A stretch of 55,286 nt of DNA from contig JAHBVK010000042.1 of the NCBI GenBank assembly GCA_019637555.1, forward strand, positions 1 through 55,286, given 5' to 3'. Below the pieces are notes generated by a model. The model searched no databases. It was given only the letters and a program-made list of their open reading frames with translations, and was not told the origin of the DNA. Positions 7,798-16,797 of this stretch are shown here, in pieces. This DNA is from Anaerolineae bacterium (GTDB taxonomy: Bacteria > Chloroflexota > Anaerolineae > Aggregatilineales > UBA2796). Position 1 is the stretch's first letter. Every line of letters starts with the position of its first letter. Both the position numbers and the translations under genes were made by a program.

Positions 7798-9063
7798 ATG
7801 ACGGTGACTAAGAGTGTAGGTAGGACTGCATCTGAAGGGTATCATCCTTTGGATGTTATCAGCATTGTTGCCTATGTGCGTTCACGCCCTGAACTGCAGG
7901 CGGTCTTTCACGCTGACGAGCCGCTCGACTGCATTGAAGTAGGGGACGGCAACCTCAATCTGGTGTTCAAGGTCACCGCCCGGAGCGATCCACGACGCAG
8001 TGTCGTACTGAAGCAAGCCTTACCTTACGTCCGCTTGGTTGGTGAAAGCTGGCCCCTCACACCTGATCGTGCCCGTATCGAGGCGCAGGCGTTAGCCATA
8101 GGCAATCAGCTTGCCCCCGAACATACGCCGCATCTATATTTCTACGATTCCGATCAGTACCTGATCGCCATGCAGAACCTCGATCCGCACATCATCATGC
8201 GGCAAGGCTTGATGCAAGGCATCACTTATCCCCATTTCGCTCATCATATCGGTGTCTACCTTGCCCGTGTTCTAGGTAACACTTCGGATTTTGTACTCGA
8301 CTATCGCACCAAGAAAGAAGAAGTCGCCCGCTTCATCAACCCTGAGCTATGCAAAATCTCCGAAGATCTAATCTTCACAGAGCCGTATCGCCAGCACCAT
8401 CAGAATAGCTATCATCTCGAACTAGAGCCTTACGTGCTTGCACTACAAGCCGATGAAGCGCTGCGTGCGGAAGTAGCACAGCTCAAAGACCAGTTCATGA
8501 CTCAGGCTCAGGCACTGCTGCACGGCGATCTGCACACAGGCAGTATCATGGTCAGCCAGACCGATACCTACGTGATCGACGCGGAGTTTGCGTTCTACGG
8601 TCCAATGGGCTTCGACATTGGCGCAGTGATCGGTAATCTACTGTTGAGCTACGCCTCTCACGAAGTTCGCACTACTGATGAGGATCAGCGTGCCGCCTTT
8701 CGTAAGTACCTCACCGATACCATTATTCAGCTTTGGCACATCTTTGAACAAGAGTTTCAACGCCTGATCTGGTCGAACGTAGATCCGATCAGTTATCCGC
8801 CCGCATTTCAGCAGCGCTATCTACGGCAGGTGCTGCGGGATTCAGCGGGCTTTGCTGGCACCAAGATGATCCGTCGGATCATCGGCTTGGCGGGCGTTGC
8901 GGATATTCGTGGCATTGAAGACGTAGGTGCAAGGACTATCGCCGCGACACTAGCACTTAACATCGGCGCAGCCCTGATCCGCGAACGCCAGCGTATTGAC
9001 ACAATTGAAGCAGTGGTTGAAATAGCAGCGGGCTGTCGTCCCTCTGCACCTAAGATAATCTGA
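7798..9063 (+). CDS. mtnK: S-methyl-5-thioribose kinase
   Basis: The 421-residue length matches MtnK. The protein-kinase-like fold shows VGDGNLNLVFKV near residue 47 (glycine-rich loop), VVLKQALPYVR near residue 68 with the nucleotide-binding Lys, the catalytic loop LLHGDLHTGSIMV near residue 240, and the metal-binding VIDAEFAFYGPMGFDIGA near residue 258. The HGDLHTGS and the DxE that follows are specific to MTR kinases among APH-fold enzymes. The enzyme phosphorylates methylthioribose to feed the methionine salvage pathway. The rest of that pathway is not in the window, and the gene stands alone between the tRNA and the signalling island. Confidence 0.92.
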   Translation: MTVTKSVGRTASEGYHPLDVISIVAYVRSRPELQAVFHADEPLDCIEVGDGNLNLVFKVTARSDPRRSVVLKQALPYVRLVGESWPLTPDRARIEAQALAIGNQLAPEHTPHLYFYDSDQYLIAMQNLDPHIIMRQGLMQGITYPHFAHHIGVYLARVLGNTSDFVLDYRTKKEEVARFINPELCKISEDLIFTEPYRQHHQNSYHLELEPYVLALQADEALRAEVAQLKDQFMTQAQALLHGDLHTGSIMVSQTDTYVIDAEFAFYGPMGFDIGAVIGNLLLSYASHEVRTTDEDQRAAFRKYLTDTIIQLWHIFEQEFQRLIWSNVDPISYPPAFQQRYLRQVLRDSAGFAGTKMIRRIIGLAGVADIRGIEDVGARTIAATLALNIGAALIRERQRIDTIEAVVEIAAGCRPSAPKII

Positions 9064-9389
9064 TTGCATGTTGGTCTGAAGCGTGCGATTGGCGGAGTCG
9101 CAGAAAGCGCACTAAATCAATCTGCTGCCTGTGTTGATGCTTTCGCAGCGTGAATACGATCTGATTACCCATTCCTATCACAATTCGACTGCGCGCGAAC
9201 GTTGTGGGCAGCAAGTTTCACTTCGCCTCAGCCTCTTGTCCATGAATGTTGTACATCGACAGGCAAGCCTCTCATCTGTGAATTTTCCATAAATTCCGGG
9301 CACGATGATGGGATCGTGATACGTCTATATTATGGATTACTCTATAGTTTTCCTAGTACCTTAGACAAGTCCTAGAACGGAGACCATTC
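9064..9389. other. Intergenic region, nothing recognised
   Basis: About 326 bp with no ORF matching a family. The last 60 bp are AT-rich (CTATATTATGG and TACTCTATAG), a likely promoter position for the signalling genes. CGGAGACC forms the ribosome-binding sequence for the next gene. Confidence 0.35.
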
Positions 9390-10190
9390 ATGCCAATCAA
9401 CACCATCGTCGATGCCAGTATTCCGAACGCCGGACGTGTTTATGATTACCTCTTAGGTGGACATCATAACTTCGAGATCGACCGTCAAGCTGCGGAACGC
9501 ATCCGCACCCTCATGCCCTTCTTGCCTAAACTAATGCGCTTATTCCGCTGGTGCTTGCAAGACGTCGCTTATGAATTGACTTATGTTCGCGGTTATGACG
9601 CAATCGTTGACTTTGCGTCGGGTCTGCCCACAGCGGATCATCTTCATACTGGCGTCGCACCGGATACCACCATCATCTACTCAGATCGTGATCCCGTGTG
9701 CGTGGAATACGGTCGCGAAATCCTCAACAATACGCCCAATGTGCACTATTTTCAGGCAGATTGCCGTTACCCCGAGAAGCTCTTGGAGCGCCCTGAAGTG
9801 CAGTCGATTCTGAAAGGCAAGCGCCGCCTCGCCTTCGTCTACTGGGGCATCAGCATGTATCTCAAGGACGAAGACATCGCGCGGATCTCCAAGACCCTGT
9901 ACGACTGGTCGGATCAGGATAGCTGCCTTGCCTTCTACATGCAGCCTGCCGACATGGACAGTGAAGCTGGGCGCAAGGTTGATGAGTTGTACAAGCAAAT
10001 GGGCGATCAACTGCACTTCCGTACGCTGCCTGTCTTCGAACAACTCTTCAAGCCTTGGGTTGCGGACTCTCTTGGCTTCCGCACCATGGAAGACTGGCAT
10101 GGCGTAGAGTCGCCGCTGAGCGATGAAGATCGCTCTATTCTCCCTGATGGCACTACCGGTTGGGGTGTCTATCTGGTCAAGGGGAAGTGA
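9390..10190 (+). CDS. SAM-dependent methyltransferase, DUF574 family (Methyltransf_19)
   Basis: The 266-residue protein starts with DASIPNAGRVYDYLLGGHHN followed by FEIDRQAAERI. This N-terminal pattern of Pro, Ala-Arg-x-Tyr-Asp-Tyr-x-Leu-Gly-Gly, Asn-Phe and Asp-Arg defines DUF574 (PF04672). A Rossmann core follows, with the SAM-binding region around YDAIVDFASGLPT (near residue 68) and an acidic YSDRDPVCVEYGRE. Family members are common in actinobacteria and have poorly known substrates. Here the gene opens a run of signal-transduction genes, separated by only eight bases from a free-standing sensor-domain gene, so it may modify a signalling protein or small signal. That is inference. Confidence 0.85.
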   Translation: MPINTIVDASIPNAGRVYDYLLGGHHNFEIDRQAAERIRTLMPFLPKLMRLFRWCLQDVAYELTYVRGYDAIVDFASGLPTADHLHTGVAPDTTIIYSDRDPVCVEYGREILNNTPNVHYFQADCRYPEKLLERPEVQSILKGKRRLAFVYWGISMYLKDEDIARISKTLYDWSDQDSCLAFYMQPADMDSEAGRKVDELYKQMGDQLHFRTLPVFEQLFKPWVADSLGFRTMEDWHGVESPLSDEDRSILPDGTTGWGVYLVKGK

Positions 10191-10198
10191 GGCAATTC

Positions 10199-10624
10199 AT
10201 GGAAGCGGTAGCCTATACTTCAACAACTACATCCATCGACGAAGCACTCTTGAAGGAACTTCGCGCCGAAGTTTATTCCAATCGGATGCTCATTTCACCG
10301 CGCCGTCTGCGCGAAATCGCGCACGAGGAAGTTGCCAAATTCGAGGCGTTTCAAGCTGCTGACGATGGCGAGATCGCACGCAAGCATGGACATGAACTGG
10401 CAATGGAAGGGTTAGGGCATAGAGCAGTCATCAGGATGACAACGGCATTACGCCGTCTGTGGTGGTCAAGTTATGGTTCAGCCAACAACTGGTCCGAACT
10501 GGCTGTCTGTCTTGATGAGTACGTCAGCGGTGTGCTCGAAGGTTACATGTCGGGGCGAGAAGAAGATCTGAAACTGGAGCAGCAGCGCACTCACGATGCC
10601 TATCTGCGCACGCTAAACAACTAA
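10199..10624 (+). CDS. Free-standing all-alpha sensor-type domain protein
   Basis: The 141-residue product starts at ATG 10199, behind GAGG, eight bases after the methyltransferase stop. It is predicted to be all-helical and resembles the N-terminal 120-130 residues of the histidine kinase encoded just downstream. Both have an Ile/Leu-Ala-x-x-Glu-Val segment, then a phenylalanine-rich helix, a three-residue acidic turn, an Ala-x-Glu-Gly-Leu core, and a C-terminal helix ending with Arg-Glu and Glu-Gln-x-Arg. Such helical modules (RsbRD_N-like) precede signalling helices in stress sensors. As a domain without an output it may act as a decoy, a dimerisation partner or a separate receptor for the kinase. 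The homology is my by-eye alignment. Confidence 0.65.
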   Translation: MEAVAYTSTTTSIDEALLKELRAEVYSNRMLISPRRLREIAHEEVAKFEAFQAADDGEIARKHGHELAMEGLGHRAVIRMTTALRRLWWSSYGSANNWSELAVCLDEYVSGVLEGYMSGREEDLKLEQQRTHDAYLRTLNN

Positions 10625-10652
10625 ATATCAGCTTTTCAAGTTGATGGTAAAG

Positions 10653-10680
10653 CAGCCCGGAGCAGCTATGTTCCGGGCTG
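10653..10680 (+). terminator. Hairpin between sensor-domain gene and kinase gene
   Basis: CAGCCCGGA and TCCGGGCTG form a nine-bp stem with a 10-base loop. No T-run follows, so it may attenuate or process the transcript rather than terminate it. Confidence 0.4.
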
Positions 10681-10731
10681 AATGCCATGCTTGATTCTGC
10701 CTTTCAACCATTCTCGTGAGTGGAGGACGTT

Positions 10732-12762
10732 GTGACTCTCATCTTGAATTCCTCACTGCGCGACAGTTTGGTACAGTCGATACAAAAGAGACTGACCAAT
10801 ATGCTCTACGAGCATCGCTCCTACCTGAGACTTTCGGCAATCAAAGGATTGGCTAATGCTGAGGTAGACTGCTTCGATGTATATCTCCATGGTGCCGACG
10901 ACGAAATCCTACGGCAGCATGCGTGCAAACGTGCTGAGGAAGGTCTGAGCGTCCAAGCCCTTCTCTGCATACTGACTTCCATTGACGAATTCTTACACCT
11001 CAAAGCAGTGGGAGACGAACTACAAGATGTAGTCCAGAGCTTCCATTCGTATATGACCACCTATATGGGCACATTCGTCGAATGGCGTGAGGGCATTATC
11101 CTCCGGGAGCAAGAACGCATTCGCGCTGCCCTACAGGGTTCCCTGTCGCGGCATACGTTGTGGCTGCAAACCGCCAGCGATGTGTCGCGCGAAGCGACCT
11201 CAACATTGGACCTCAAGCAGCTAATCCGCGTTTCGGTAGACTTGATCCGTCGCCATTTCAATTTCTCTCATGTGTCTCTTTATCTGGCGAATCCAAAAGG
11301 TAAGTATGCGGTCTTATTCGGCAGTAGCGGCGATGGTGCGGTTGTCCCAACGCGAGCGCAAAAGCTGAAAATCAACGACCAGACCTTGATCGGGCGTTGT
11401 ATGATTGGCGCACATGCACAGATCATCATCGACGTAGACGAGGATGCCAGCGGACGCGATGCGGGAACGCTGGAAAACACTCGCTCAGCAATGGCGCTTC
11501 CACTTATCTCACGGCGTCAGGTCATTGGCGCGTTGTTCATTCAAAGTTCTCAACGTTCAGCCTTCTATGATGATGACGTATCACGGTTGCAGACTGTCGC
11601 TGACCAGATTAGTAACGCGGTACAGAACGCTCGTCTGTATTATGAGTTGCAGATGCATAGTCAGGACCTTGCGGAAGCGGTGCGCATTCGCACGATTGAG
11701 CTACAGAAGACCAAAGATCGCGTGGAAGCGATTCTCAATAACAGCCCGGATGCCATCTTGTTGCTGAACGCGGACTGCCGGATCGAACTGCAAAACCCGG
11801 CGTTCTATGACATGTTTGGTTATGAAACAGGCGAAGTTCAACAAATCGCACTGAACGAGTTAGTTGCTCGGGAATCACTTGAGCCGCTGCAAAAGCTGTT
11901 GATCAACTGCTTGGACAAGGGCAGCTCACTCGGCTTCGAGATCATCGGCTTACGCAAAGACCAGACCACCTTTAACGCGGGTATGGCGCTGGCTGCCATT
12001 CGCGAGGATGGAATACTCACCGGTTTGGTATGCACCATGCGTAACATCACGGAACAAGTGCAAGCTGAGGAACATGTCAAAACGTCGCTGCGCGAGAAAG
12101 AAGTGCTGCTGCAGGAGATCCATCACCGCGTGAAGAACAATATGCAGGTGATCTCTAGTTTGTTGGCACTGCAAGCAGGTTACACTGCCGACGAGATGGT
12201 TGATCAGATGTTCAGGGAAAGCCAGAATCGTATCCGCTCGATGGCGCTGGTGCACGAGCAGTTATGCCGCTCGAAAGACTTGGCACGCATTGATTTTGCC
12301 AAATACGTCAGCGAACTAGCAGCCAACCTGATGCAGTCCTATCGCACCGCTGTTGGGCGCGTCAGCTTGGAGATTGAAGCCCAGTCCGTAAATCTTGATA
12401 TTGACACTGCCATTCCCTGCGGCTTGATCATCAATGAGTTGGTTTCCAATTCGCTCAAACACGCCTTTCCCGACAATAAGACCGGCAAAATCGTTGTCGA
12501 ACTACATTCCGATGATGTCGATCTGCATACCATTATTGTGCGCGATAATGGTGTCGGCTTCCCGCCCGGACTAAACGTTTATAAAACTGAGACACTGGGC
12601 TTACAACTCGTCGTCAGCCTGACCTCTCAGTTGAACGCCACCATTGGCGTCCATCAGGGACACGGCACTACCTTCGAGATCAGGCTTGGTACTCAAGGGA
12701 AAGAGGGTAAACGCACGGCAAACCGCTTGGAGCGCACGCATTATGCCTCCTCTCCGGCTTAA
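10732..12762 (+). CDS. HisKA_2-type sensor histidine kinase (sensor-GAF-PAS-kinase)
   Basis: About 676 residues starting at GTG 10732, chosen because GGAGG lies six bases upstream. Domains in order: an all-helical N-terminal sensor (1-130), a GAF domain (about 145-305, with ALPLISRRQVIGALFIQS), a signalling helix, a PAS domain (about 330-440, with ILNNSPDAILLLNADCRIEL), then HisKA_2 with LLQEIHHRVKNNMQVISSLL carrying the phospho-accepting His, and an HATPase domain with NELVSNSLKHAF and RDNGVGFP. There are no membrane segments, so it senses a cytoplasmic cue. The response regulator gene follows after about 105 bp. The N-terminal domain is duplicated as the preceding separate gene. Confidence 0.93.
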   Translation: MTLILNSSLRDSLVQSIQKRLTNMLYEHRSYLRLSAIKGLANAEVDCFDVYLHGADDEILRQHACKRAEEGLSVQALLCILTSIDEFLHLKAVGDELQDVVQSFHSYMTTYMGTFVEWREGIILREQERIRAALQGSLSRHTLWLQTASDVSREATSTLDLKQLIRVSVDLIRRHFNFSHVSLYLANPKGKYAVLFGSSGDGAVVPTRAQKLKINDQTLIGRCMIGAHAQIIIDVDEDASGRDAGTLENTRSAMALPLISRRQVIGALFIQSSQRSAFYDDDVSRLQTVADQISNAVQNARLYYELQMHSQDLAEAVRIRTIELQKTKDRVEAILNNSPDAILLLNADCRIELQNPAFYDMFGYETGEVQQIALNELVARESLEPLQKLLINCLDKGSSLGFEIIGLRKDQTTFNAGMALAAIREDGILTGLVCTMRNITEQVQAEEHVKTSLREKEVLLQEIHHRVKNNMQVISSLLALQAGYTADEMVDQMFRESQNRIRSMALVHEQLCRSKDLARIDFAKYVSELAANLMQSYRTAVGRVSLEIEAQSVNLDIDTAIPCGLIINELVSNSLKHAFPDNKTGKIVVELHSDDVDLHTIIVRDNGVGFPPGLNVYKTETLGLQLVVSLTSQLNATIGVHQGHGTTFEIRLGTQGKEGKRTANRLERTHYASSPA

Positions 12763-12867
12763 CGTGAATGGCATTGCACAACTTAATGGGAACGGGTTGC
12801 AGCCACAGAACAACGATCTATACTACAAAGAGACACTGGCTGAGTTTTGCTCAATCTAAGGCTCAAA

Positions 12868-13248
12868 ATGGCTGATACCAAAGTCTTAATTGTTGAGGAT
12901 GAAAGTATTGTCGCGCTCGACATCCGTATGCGCCTAAAACGTAAAGGCTATACAGTCGTCGGCGTGGCAGATACAGGTGATGATGCGGTAGCAATGGCGC
13001 TGAACCTTGATCCTGATATTGTGCTAATGGATGTTCGCCTCAAAGGAGATAAGGATGGCATTGCCGCGGTGCAGGAAATTCGTCGCCGCCGACAGATGAC
13101 CGTCATCTATTTGACGGCATCAATGGATCCGCCAACGGTACAGCGCGCACATGCCATCGCCCCTGCGCCGTTTCTACCCAAACCGTTTGAAATCACTGAG
13201 TTGTGCGCACTGATCGATTCATCGGTCAATAAGCGCGAGGTGCAGTGA
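12868..13248 (+). CDS. Single-domain response regulator (receiver)
   Basis: The 126-residue protein is a CheY-like receiver without an output domain. It has VEDESIVALDIRMRLKRKGY (acidic pocket), the phospho-acceptor Asp in IVLMDVRLKGDKDGI near residue 54, a Thr in VIYLTASMD, and a Lys in FLPKPF. The start at ATG 12868 is taken because AAGG precedes it. It follows the HisKA_2 kinase on the same strand and is the obvious partner. Its sequence resembles the N-terminal receiver of the convergent hybrid kinase, so the two phosphorelays may cross-talk. Confidence 0.92.
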   Translation: MADTKVLIVEDESIVALDIRMRLKRKGYTVVGVADTGDDAVAMALNLDPDIVLMDVRLKGDKDGIAAVQEIRRRRQMTVIYLTASMDPPTVQRAHAIAPAPFLPKPFEITELCALIDSSVNKREVQ

Positions 13249-13367
13249 TCGTAGGCATTAGATGCCTTGTACTCCGACTCCCGCCGAATCTGTGTAGATT
13301 TTGCCCTCTCTTCAACTATCAGTTTTTCAGCGATGCTGTGCTAGCTGCAGTCGCACCTTAAACAAGA

Positions 13368-13401
13368 TCAGCAGGGAAGTAAGTGCTTACTTCCCTGCTG
13401 A
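13368..13401. terminator. Perfect 16-bp palindromic terminator between convergent genes
   Basis: TCAGCAGGGAAGTAAG, two bases, then its exact complement. It lies midway between the ends of the response regulator (plus) and hybrid kinase (minus), so it probably serves both transcripts. No T-run follows on either strand. Confidence 0.65.
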
Positions 13402-13424
13402 CAATGCCAACTCCTCTGAATACC

Positions 13425-15386
13425 CTAGAGCTGTACTGCATTGAAATTCCCCTCAATGGCTTTGCTCAGTTGGGAAATCAGCACTTCAGCGTCCACCGGT
13501 TTCTGGATTAGTTGTGTGATATTCAACTCTTTTATTTGGGTCATATCCAACCCCGCCGGATAGCCCGAGAGGATCAGGATCGGCGACTGATACTTACGGC
13601 TGCGTAACTCGCGGCATAGGTCTAGCCCACCCATGACGGGCATCATCAGGTCTGTGATAATCGCCTGAATTTGCAGCGAGTGTTCGTCATAACACTGTAA
13701 GGCTTCTTTGCCGTTGACCGTTTCCAGCACTTCGTAGCCAGCCAGCTTGATCACCTCGCGAATCGATTCGCGCACTAGCCGATCATCTTCAACCAGCATG
13801 ATCTTGCCATTTCGCCGTGGTTCCAGCAGCGGATTCCAGGTCTCGCCGAGTTGGTCTTCAAAGCCTTGTGGAGTGTTCGCGCACGGCAGGAAGAGGGTGA
13901 AAGTAGTACCCGCTTCGAGAGTGCTTTGAACGCCAATGTAACCTTTATGTTGTTGAATGATGCCGTAGACCTGCGCCAAGCCAAGTCCGGTGCCTTTGCC
14001 CGGTGCCTTGGTGGTGAAAAACGGTTCGAAGATATGCGGCAAGGTGTTCGCGTCGATGCCACTGCCAGTATCCGATACACGGATGCACACCCAGCATTCG
14101 GTAGTGACATCAGTATCTGTGAACATCGCCACGATCTCTTGCTTCACTCGTTGGAGTGAAACCAGTTCCAACGCAATCTTCAAGTTGCCGCCATGTGGCA
14201 TTGCATCGCGGGCGTTCAGCGCCAGATTCATCAAAACTTGCAGTAACCGTGTGCGGTCACCTTCGACCATGTATTCACGCTCGTCATCACTCACCTGTAG
14301 TTCGATGTTTTCAGGGAGCAGTCGATCCAGTAATCGCCGCAGCTCGCCGATCAACACTGTCAGGTTTAACGGCTCTGATTTGAAGGCGGATGCACGGCTG
14401 TAATCAAGGATTTGATTTACCAGATCGCTCGCACGCTTCGATTGCTGATAAATATCGTTGAGATATTCTTTTGCGCGTGGAGTAACCGAGGTCTCATAAG
14501 ACTTGATGAGTTGAGCCTTCAAGATGATCGAGGCAAGGATGTTGTTGAAGTCATGCGCAATACCTGCCGCCAACTCACCCATAGCCGCTAAGCGGTCTTG
14601 GGCACGCACACGCTCTTGCGTCTGACGTTCTTTGGTGACATCGCGTATAGTCAGAATACACCCACTATTGATTCCCATGTCATCAACGGGAATGTCGCCT
14701 GCTTGTAAGCGTACGATGGTCACGTCAAAGACGCGGGCAGGGATCGTAGCAGTGCTGATGTCTTGCCGAAGTTGATCCGTCAGATGGCTGCACAACTCAC
14801 TCACCGGATGTGCGCCGAGTGCCAGTATCCTGCCTTCAGCATCCACATCGGCAAGTACCTGTAGGAATCTTTTAGCGTGAGAGTTGGCGAAGACAATGCG
14901 GTGTTCGGAATCGACCAGAACAACGCCTTCAGAAAGGGTTTGCAAGATCGACTCGAACTGCGCTTTCTGAGAATACAATCTTGCATCTAGCGAATACTTG
15001 TAGAGCGCCACTTCGATTGCAGTACGCAGTTCCCGGTCGTCAAATGGCTTAATGATGTAGCCATAAGGACCGACCTTCAGTACGCGCTGTAAGGTTCGTT
15101 CATCCGCATAAGCGGTGACAAAGACAATGGGGACATTACTGAAGGCGCGAATGGCAGCGGCAGCTTCTATGCCATCGCTTTCTCCATCAAGGCGAATATC
15201 CATCAGGATAACGTCCGGCTTCAGGCGGCGTGCTTCTCTGATAACGTCGTCGCTGCGCGCTGTACGTCCGACAACGCGGTATCCTAAACGACTCAGTTTT
15301 CGATCTAAATCCAGTGCAACGATGCTCTCATCTTCTGCGATGAGGACTGTGGGTGAGGACATCGATGTTTGCATATTTCCATCCAA
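13425..15386 (-). CDS. Hybrid histidine kinase (receiver-PAS-HisKA-HATPase-receiver)
   Basis: The 653-residue cytosolic protein has an N-terminal receiver (about 10-130, acceptor Asp in VILMDIRLDGESDGI), a short linker and PAS domain (about 140-250), HisKA with LAAMGELAAGIAHDFNNILA (phospho-acceptor His, about residue 282), HATPase_c with LNARDAMPHGG and GTGLGLAQVYGIIQQHKGYI, and a C-terminal receiver (about 530-645, acceptor in IITDLMMPVMGG). No membrane segment is seen. Two receivers at opposite ends suggest a relay that integrates an upstream kinase input. It converges on the HisKA_2 kinase/regulator pair and its first receiver resembles that regulator. The start may instead be the ATG four codons downstream. 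Confidence 0.93.
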   Translation of the reverse strand: MDGNMQTSMSSPTVLIAEDESIVALDLDRKLSRLGYRVVGRTARSDDVIREARRLKPDVILMDIRLDGESDGIEAAAAIRAFSNVPIVFVTAYADERTLQRVLKVGPYGYIIKPFDDRELRTAIEVALYKYSLDARLYSQKAQFESILQTLSEGVVLVDSEHRIVFANSHAKRFLQVLADVDAEGRILALGAHPVSELCSHLTDQLRQDISTATIPARVFDVTIVRLQAGDIPVDDMGINSGCILTIRDVTKERQTQERVRAQDRLAAMGELAAGIAHDFNNILASIILKAQLIKSYETSVTPRAKEYLNDIYQQSKRASDLVNQILDYSRASAFKSEPLNLTVLIGELRRLLDRLLPENIELQVSDDEREYMVEGDRTRLLQVLMNLALNARDAMPHGGNLKIALELVSLQRVKQEIVAMFTDTDVTTECWVCIRVSDTGSGIDANTLPHIFEPFFTTKAPGKGTGLGLAQVYGIIQQHKGYIGVQSTLEAGTTFTLFLPCANTPQGFEDQLGETWNPLLEPRRNGKIMLVEDDRLVRESIREVIKLAGYEVLETVNGKEALQCYDEHSLQIQAIITDLMMPVMGGLDLCRELRSRKYQSPILILSGYPAGLDMTQIKELNITQLIQKPVDAEVLISQLSKAIEGNFNAVQL

Positions 15387-15825
15387 TTGGTATCAGAATC
15401 AAGTCTTCCCAATACTTAAAACGTCACGCTATACAACCCCTCCCCAATACCCGCGTCAGCGAATTTGACTGTCTATCGCGATGCACAGCGCACCGCTCAG
15501 CTAATCATACAGTAGATTTGGTTTGGCACTTATTCCACTAGATGAATTTGCCATGAAATATGGCGGTTGGGTTAATAACAAATTGCTTACGCGGTCATAA
15601 AATCGGTAAGCAATTAGTAGTACCGTCCAACAACAGTCTGCTGCTTCTCAACCTCCTCATGCTAGTCTGCGTCGGGGCAGACGGAGATGCATTTGAGCAG
15701 TGAATATGGTACAACTACCTTCGGGCAGAAGGTTTTGCCTATGGGCTTGAGGGTTAGTGCCAATCGCCCGCCCTCTCTCTTGTCCAATTAGGGATTTTTG
15801 TTTTACGCGAAATCAAGGACTCACC
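15387..15825. other. Divergent intergenic region with inverted repeat
   Basis: About 440 bp between the hybrid kinase (minus) and the cyclodeaminase-family gene (plus). It contains an inverted repeat AATTGCTTAC (15581-15590) and GTAAGCAATT (15606-15615) with 15 bases between the arms, a possible operator or hairpin. The part near 15541-15610 is AT-rich. No further gene is supported. Confidence 0.4.
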
Positions 15826-16797
15826 ATGCGCATCCTCACCGCTGCTGATATTCGTGCCACCATCACCATGCGCGAAGTGATCGACGCTATGCGCGAAGCA
15901 TTCATCGCGCTTTCGACGGGCAAAGCGCAAGCTCCCTTGCGTAACGCGCTGCAAGCCGAACATGGAGTCGCTCTGTTCATGCCCTCCTATCTGGAAGGAG
16001 CAGCTTATGGCGCGGTGAAAATGGTTTCGGTGTACGGCGAGAATCCGCAGCGTTTCGGCTTGCCAACGATCCTTGCCAGTGTTCTTGTCTATGATGCCGC
16101 CAACGGCAAACCAGTCGCTCTACTGGACGGCACATTTCTCACCACGCTGCGTACGGGTGCCGCTTCAGGGTTGGCAACAGAACTGCTAGCGCGCCCTGAT
16201 TCCGCTATTCTCGGCGTGATCGGCGCGGGCGGGCAAGCACGGATGCAGATCGAAGCGGTTTGCGCCGTTCGTCCGATCCGCGAGGTACGTATCTACAGCC
16301 GCAGTGGTGCTGCCAGTTTCGCCCAATCGTTGGCTGCTGAGTTCCCCGAAATCGAATTTCGCGCCACGCCCACCGCTGATGACGCCCTGATTGGCGCTGA
16401 TGTGCTGGTCGCCGCTACTACGTCAAGTACACCCGTCATTTTGGCGCATCATGTTCGCCCCGGCGTCCACATAAACGGCATCGGCTCTTACACGCTGCAA
16501 ATGCAGGAGGTTGCCGCCGAGGTCGTCATCCGAGCCATGATCGTGGTCGATTCACGGATCAGCGCACAGGCGGAAGCGGGCGACCTGATGATCCCGCTAC
16601 AACAGGGCATGCTTCTAGAATCGCGGATGCAAACAGAGATTGGCGAGATCGCGGCAGGCTTGAAGACTGGTCGCCAGACGGATCAGGAGATCACCTTTTT
16701 CAAATCCGTTGGCACGGCGGTACAAGATGCGGCGGCAGCAGCGCGGATCGTTGCCGCTGCCGAACGCTTGAATTTGGGCACAGTGGTCGAGTTCTAG
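15826..16797 (+). CDS. Ornithine cyclodeaminase / mu-crystallin family protein
   Basis: The 323-residue protein starts at ATG 15826, after CAAGGACTCACC, in preference to the in-frame ATG at 15757. It has an N-terminal dimerisation region (ADIRATITMREVIDAMREAF), the substrate-facing LRTGAASGLATELLARPD (about residue 108), and a Rossmann NAD-binding loop LGVIGAGGQARMQIEA (about residue 132), as in OCD/Ala dehydrogenase/ketimine reductase proteins. The family deaminates or reduces amino acids or imines with NAD(P)H. The substrate cannot be fixed from sequence. The stop codon shares bases with the stop of the convergent lipoprotein gene (CTAG). Confidence 0.88.
   Translation: MRILTAADIRATITMREVIDAMREAFIALSTGKAQAPLRNALQAEHGVALFMPSYLEGAAYGAVKMVSVYGENPQRFGLPTILASVLVYDAANGKPVALLDGTFLTTLRTGAASGLATELLARPDSAILGVIGAGGQARMQIEAVCAVRPIREVRIYSRSGAASFAQSLAAEFPEIEFRATPTADDALIGADVLVAATTSSTPVILAHHVRPGVHINGIGSYTLQMQEVAAEVVIRAMIVVDSRISAQAEAGDLMIPLQQGMLLESRMQTEIGEIAAGLKTGRQTDQEITFFKSVGTAVQDAAAAARIVAAAERLNLGTVVEF

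Noticed and set aside
16794..16797. Shared stop codons of two convergent genes as a functional overlap
   Set aside because: CTAG simply provides TAG on both strands; such overlaps are common and not informative.
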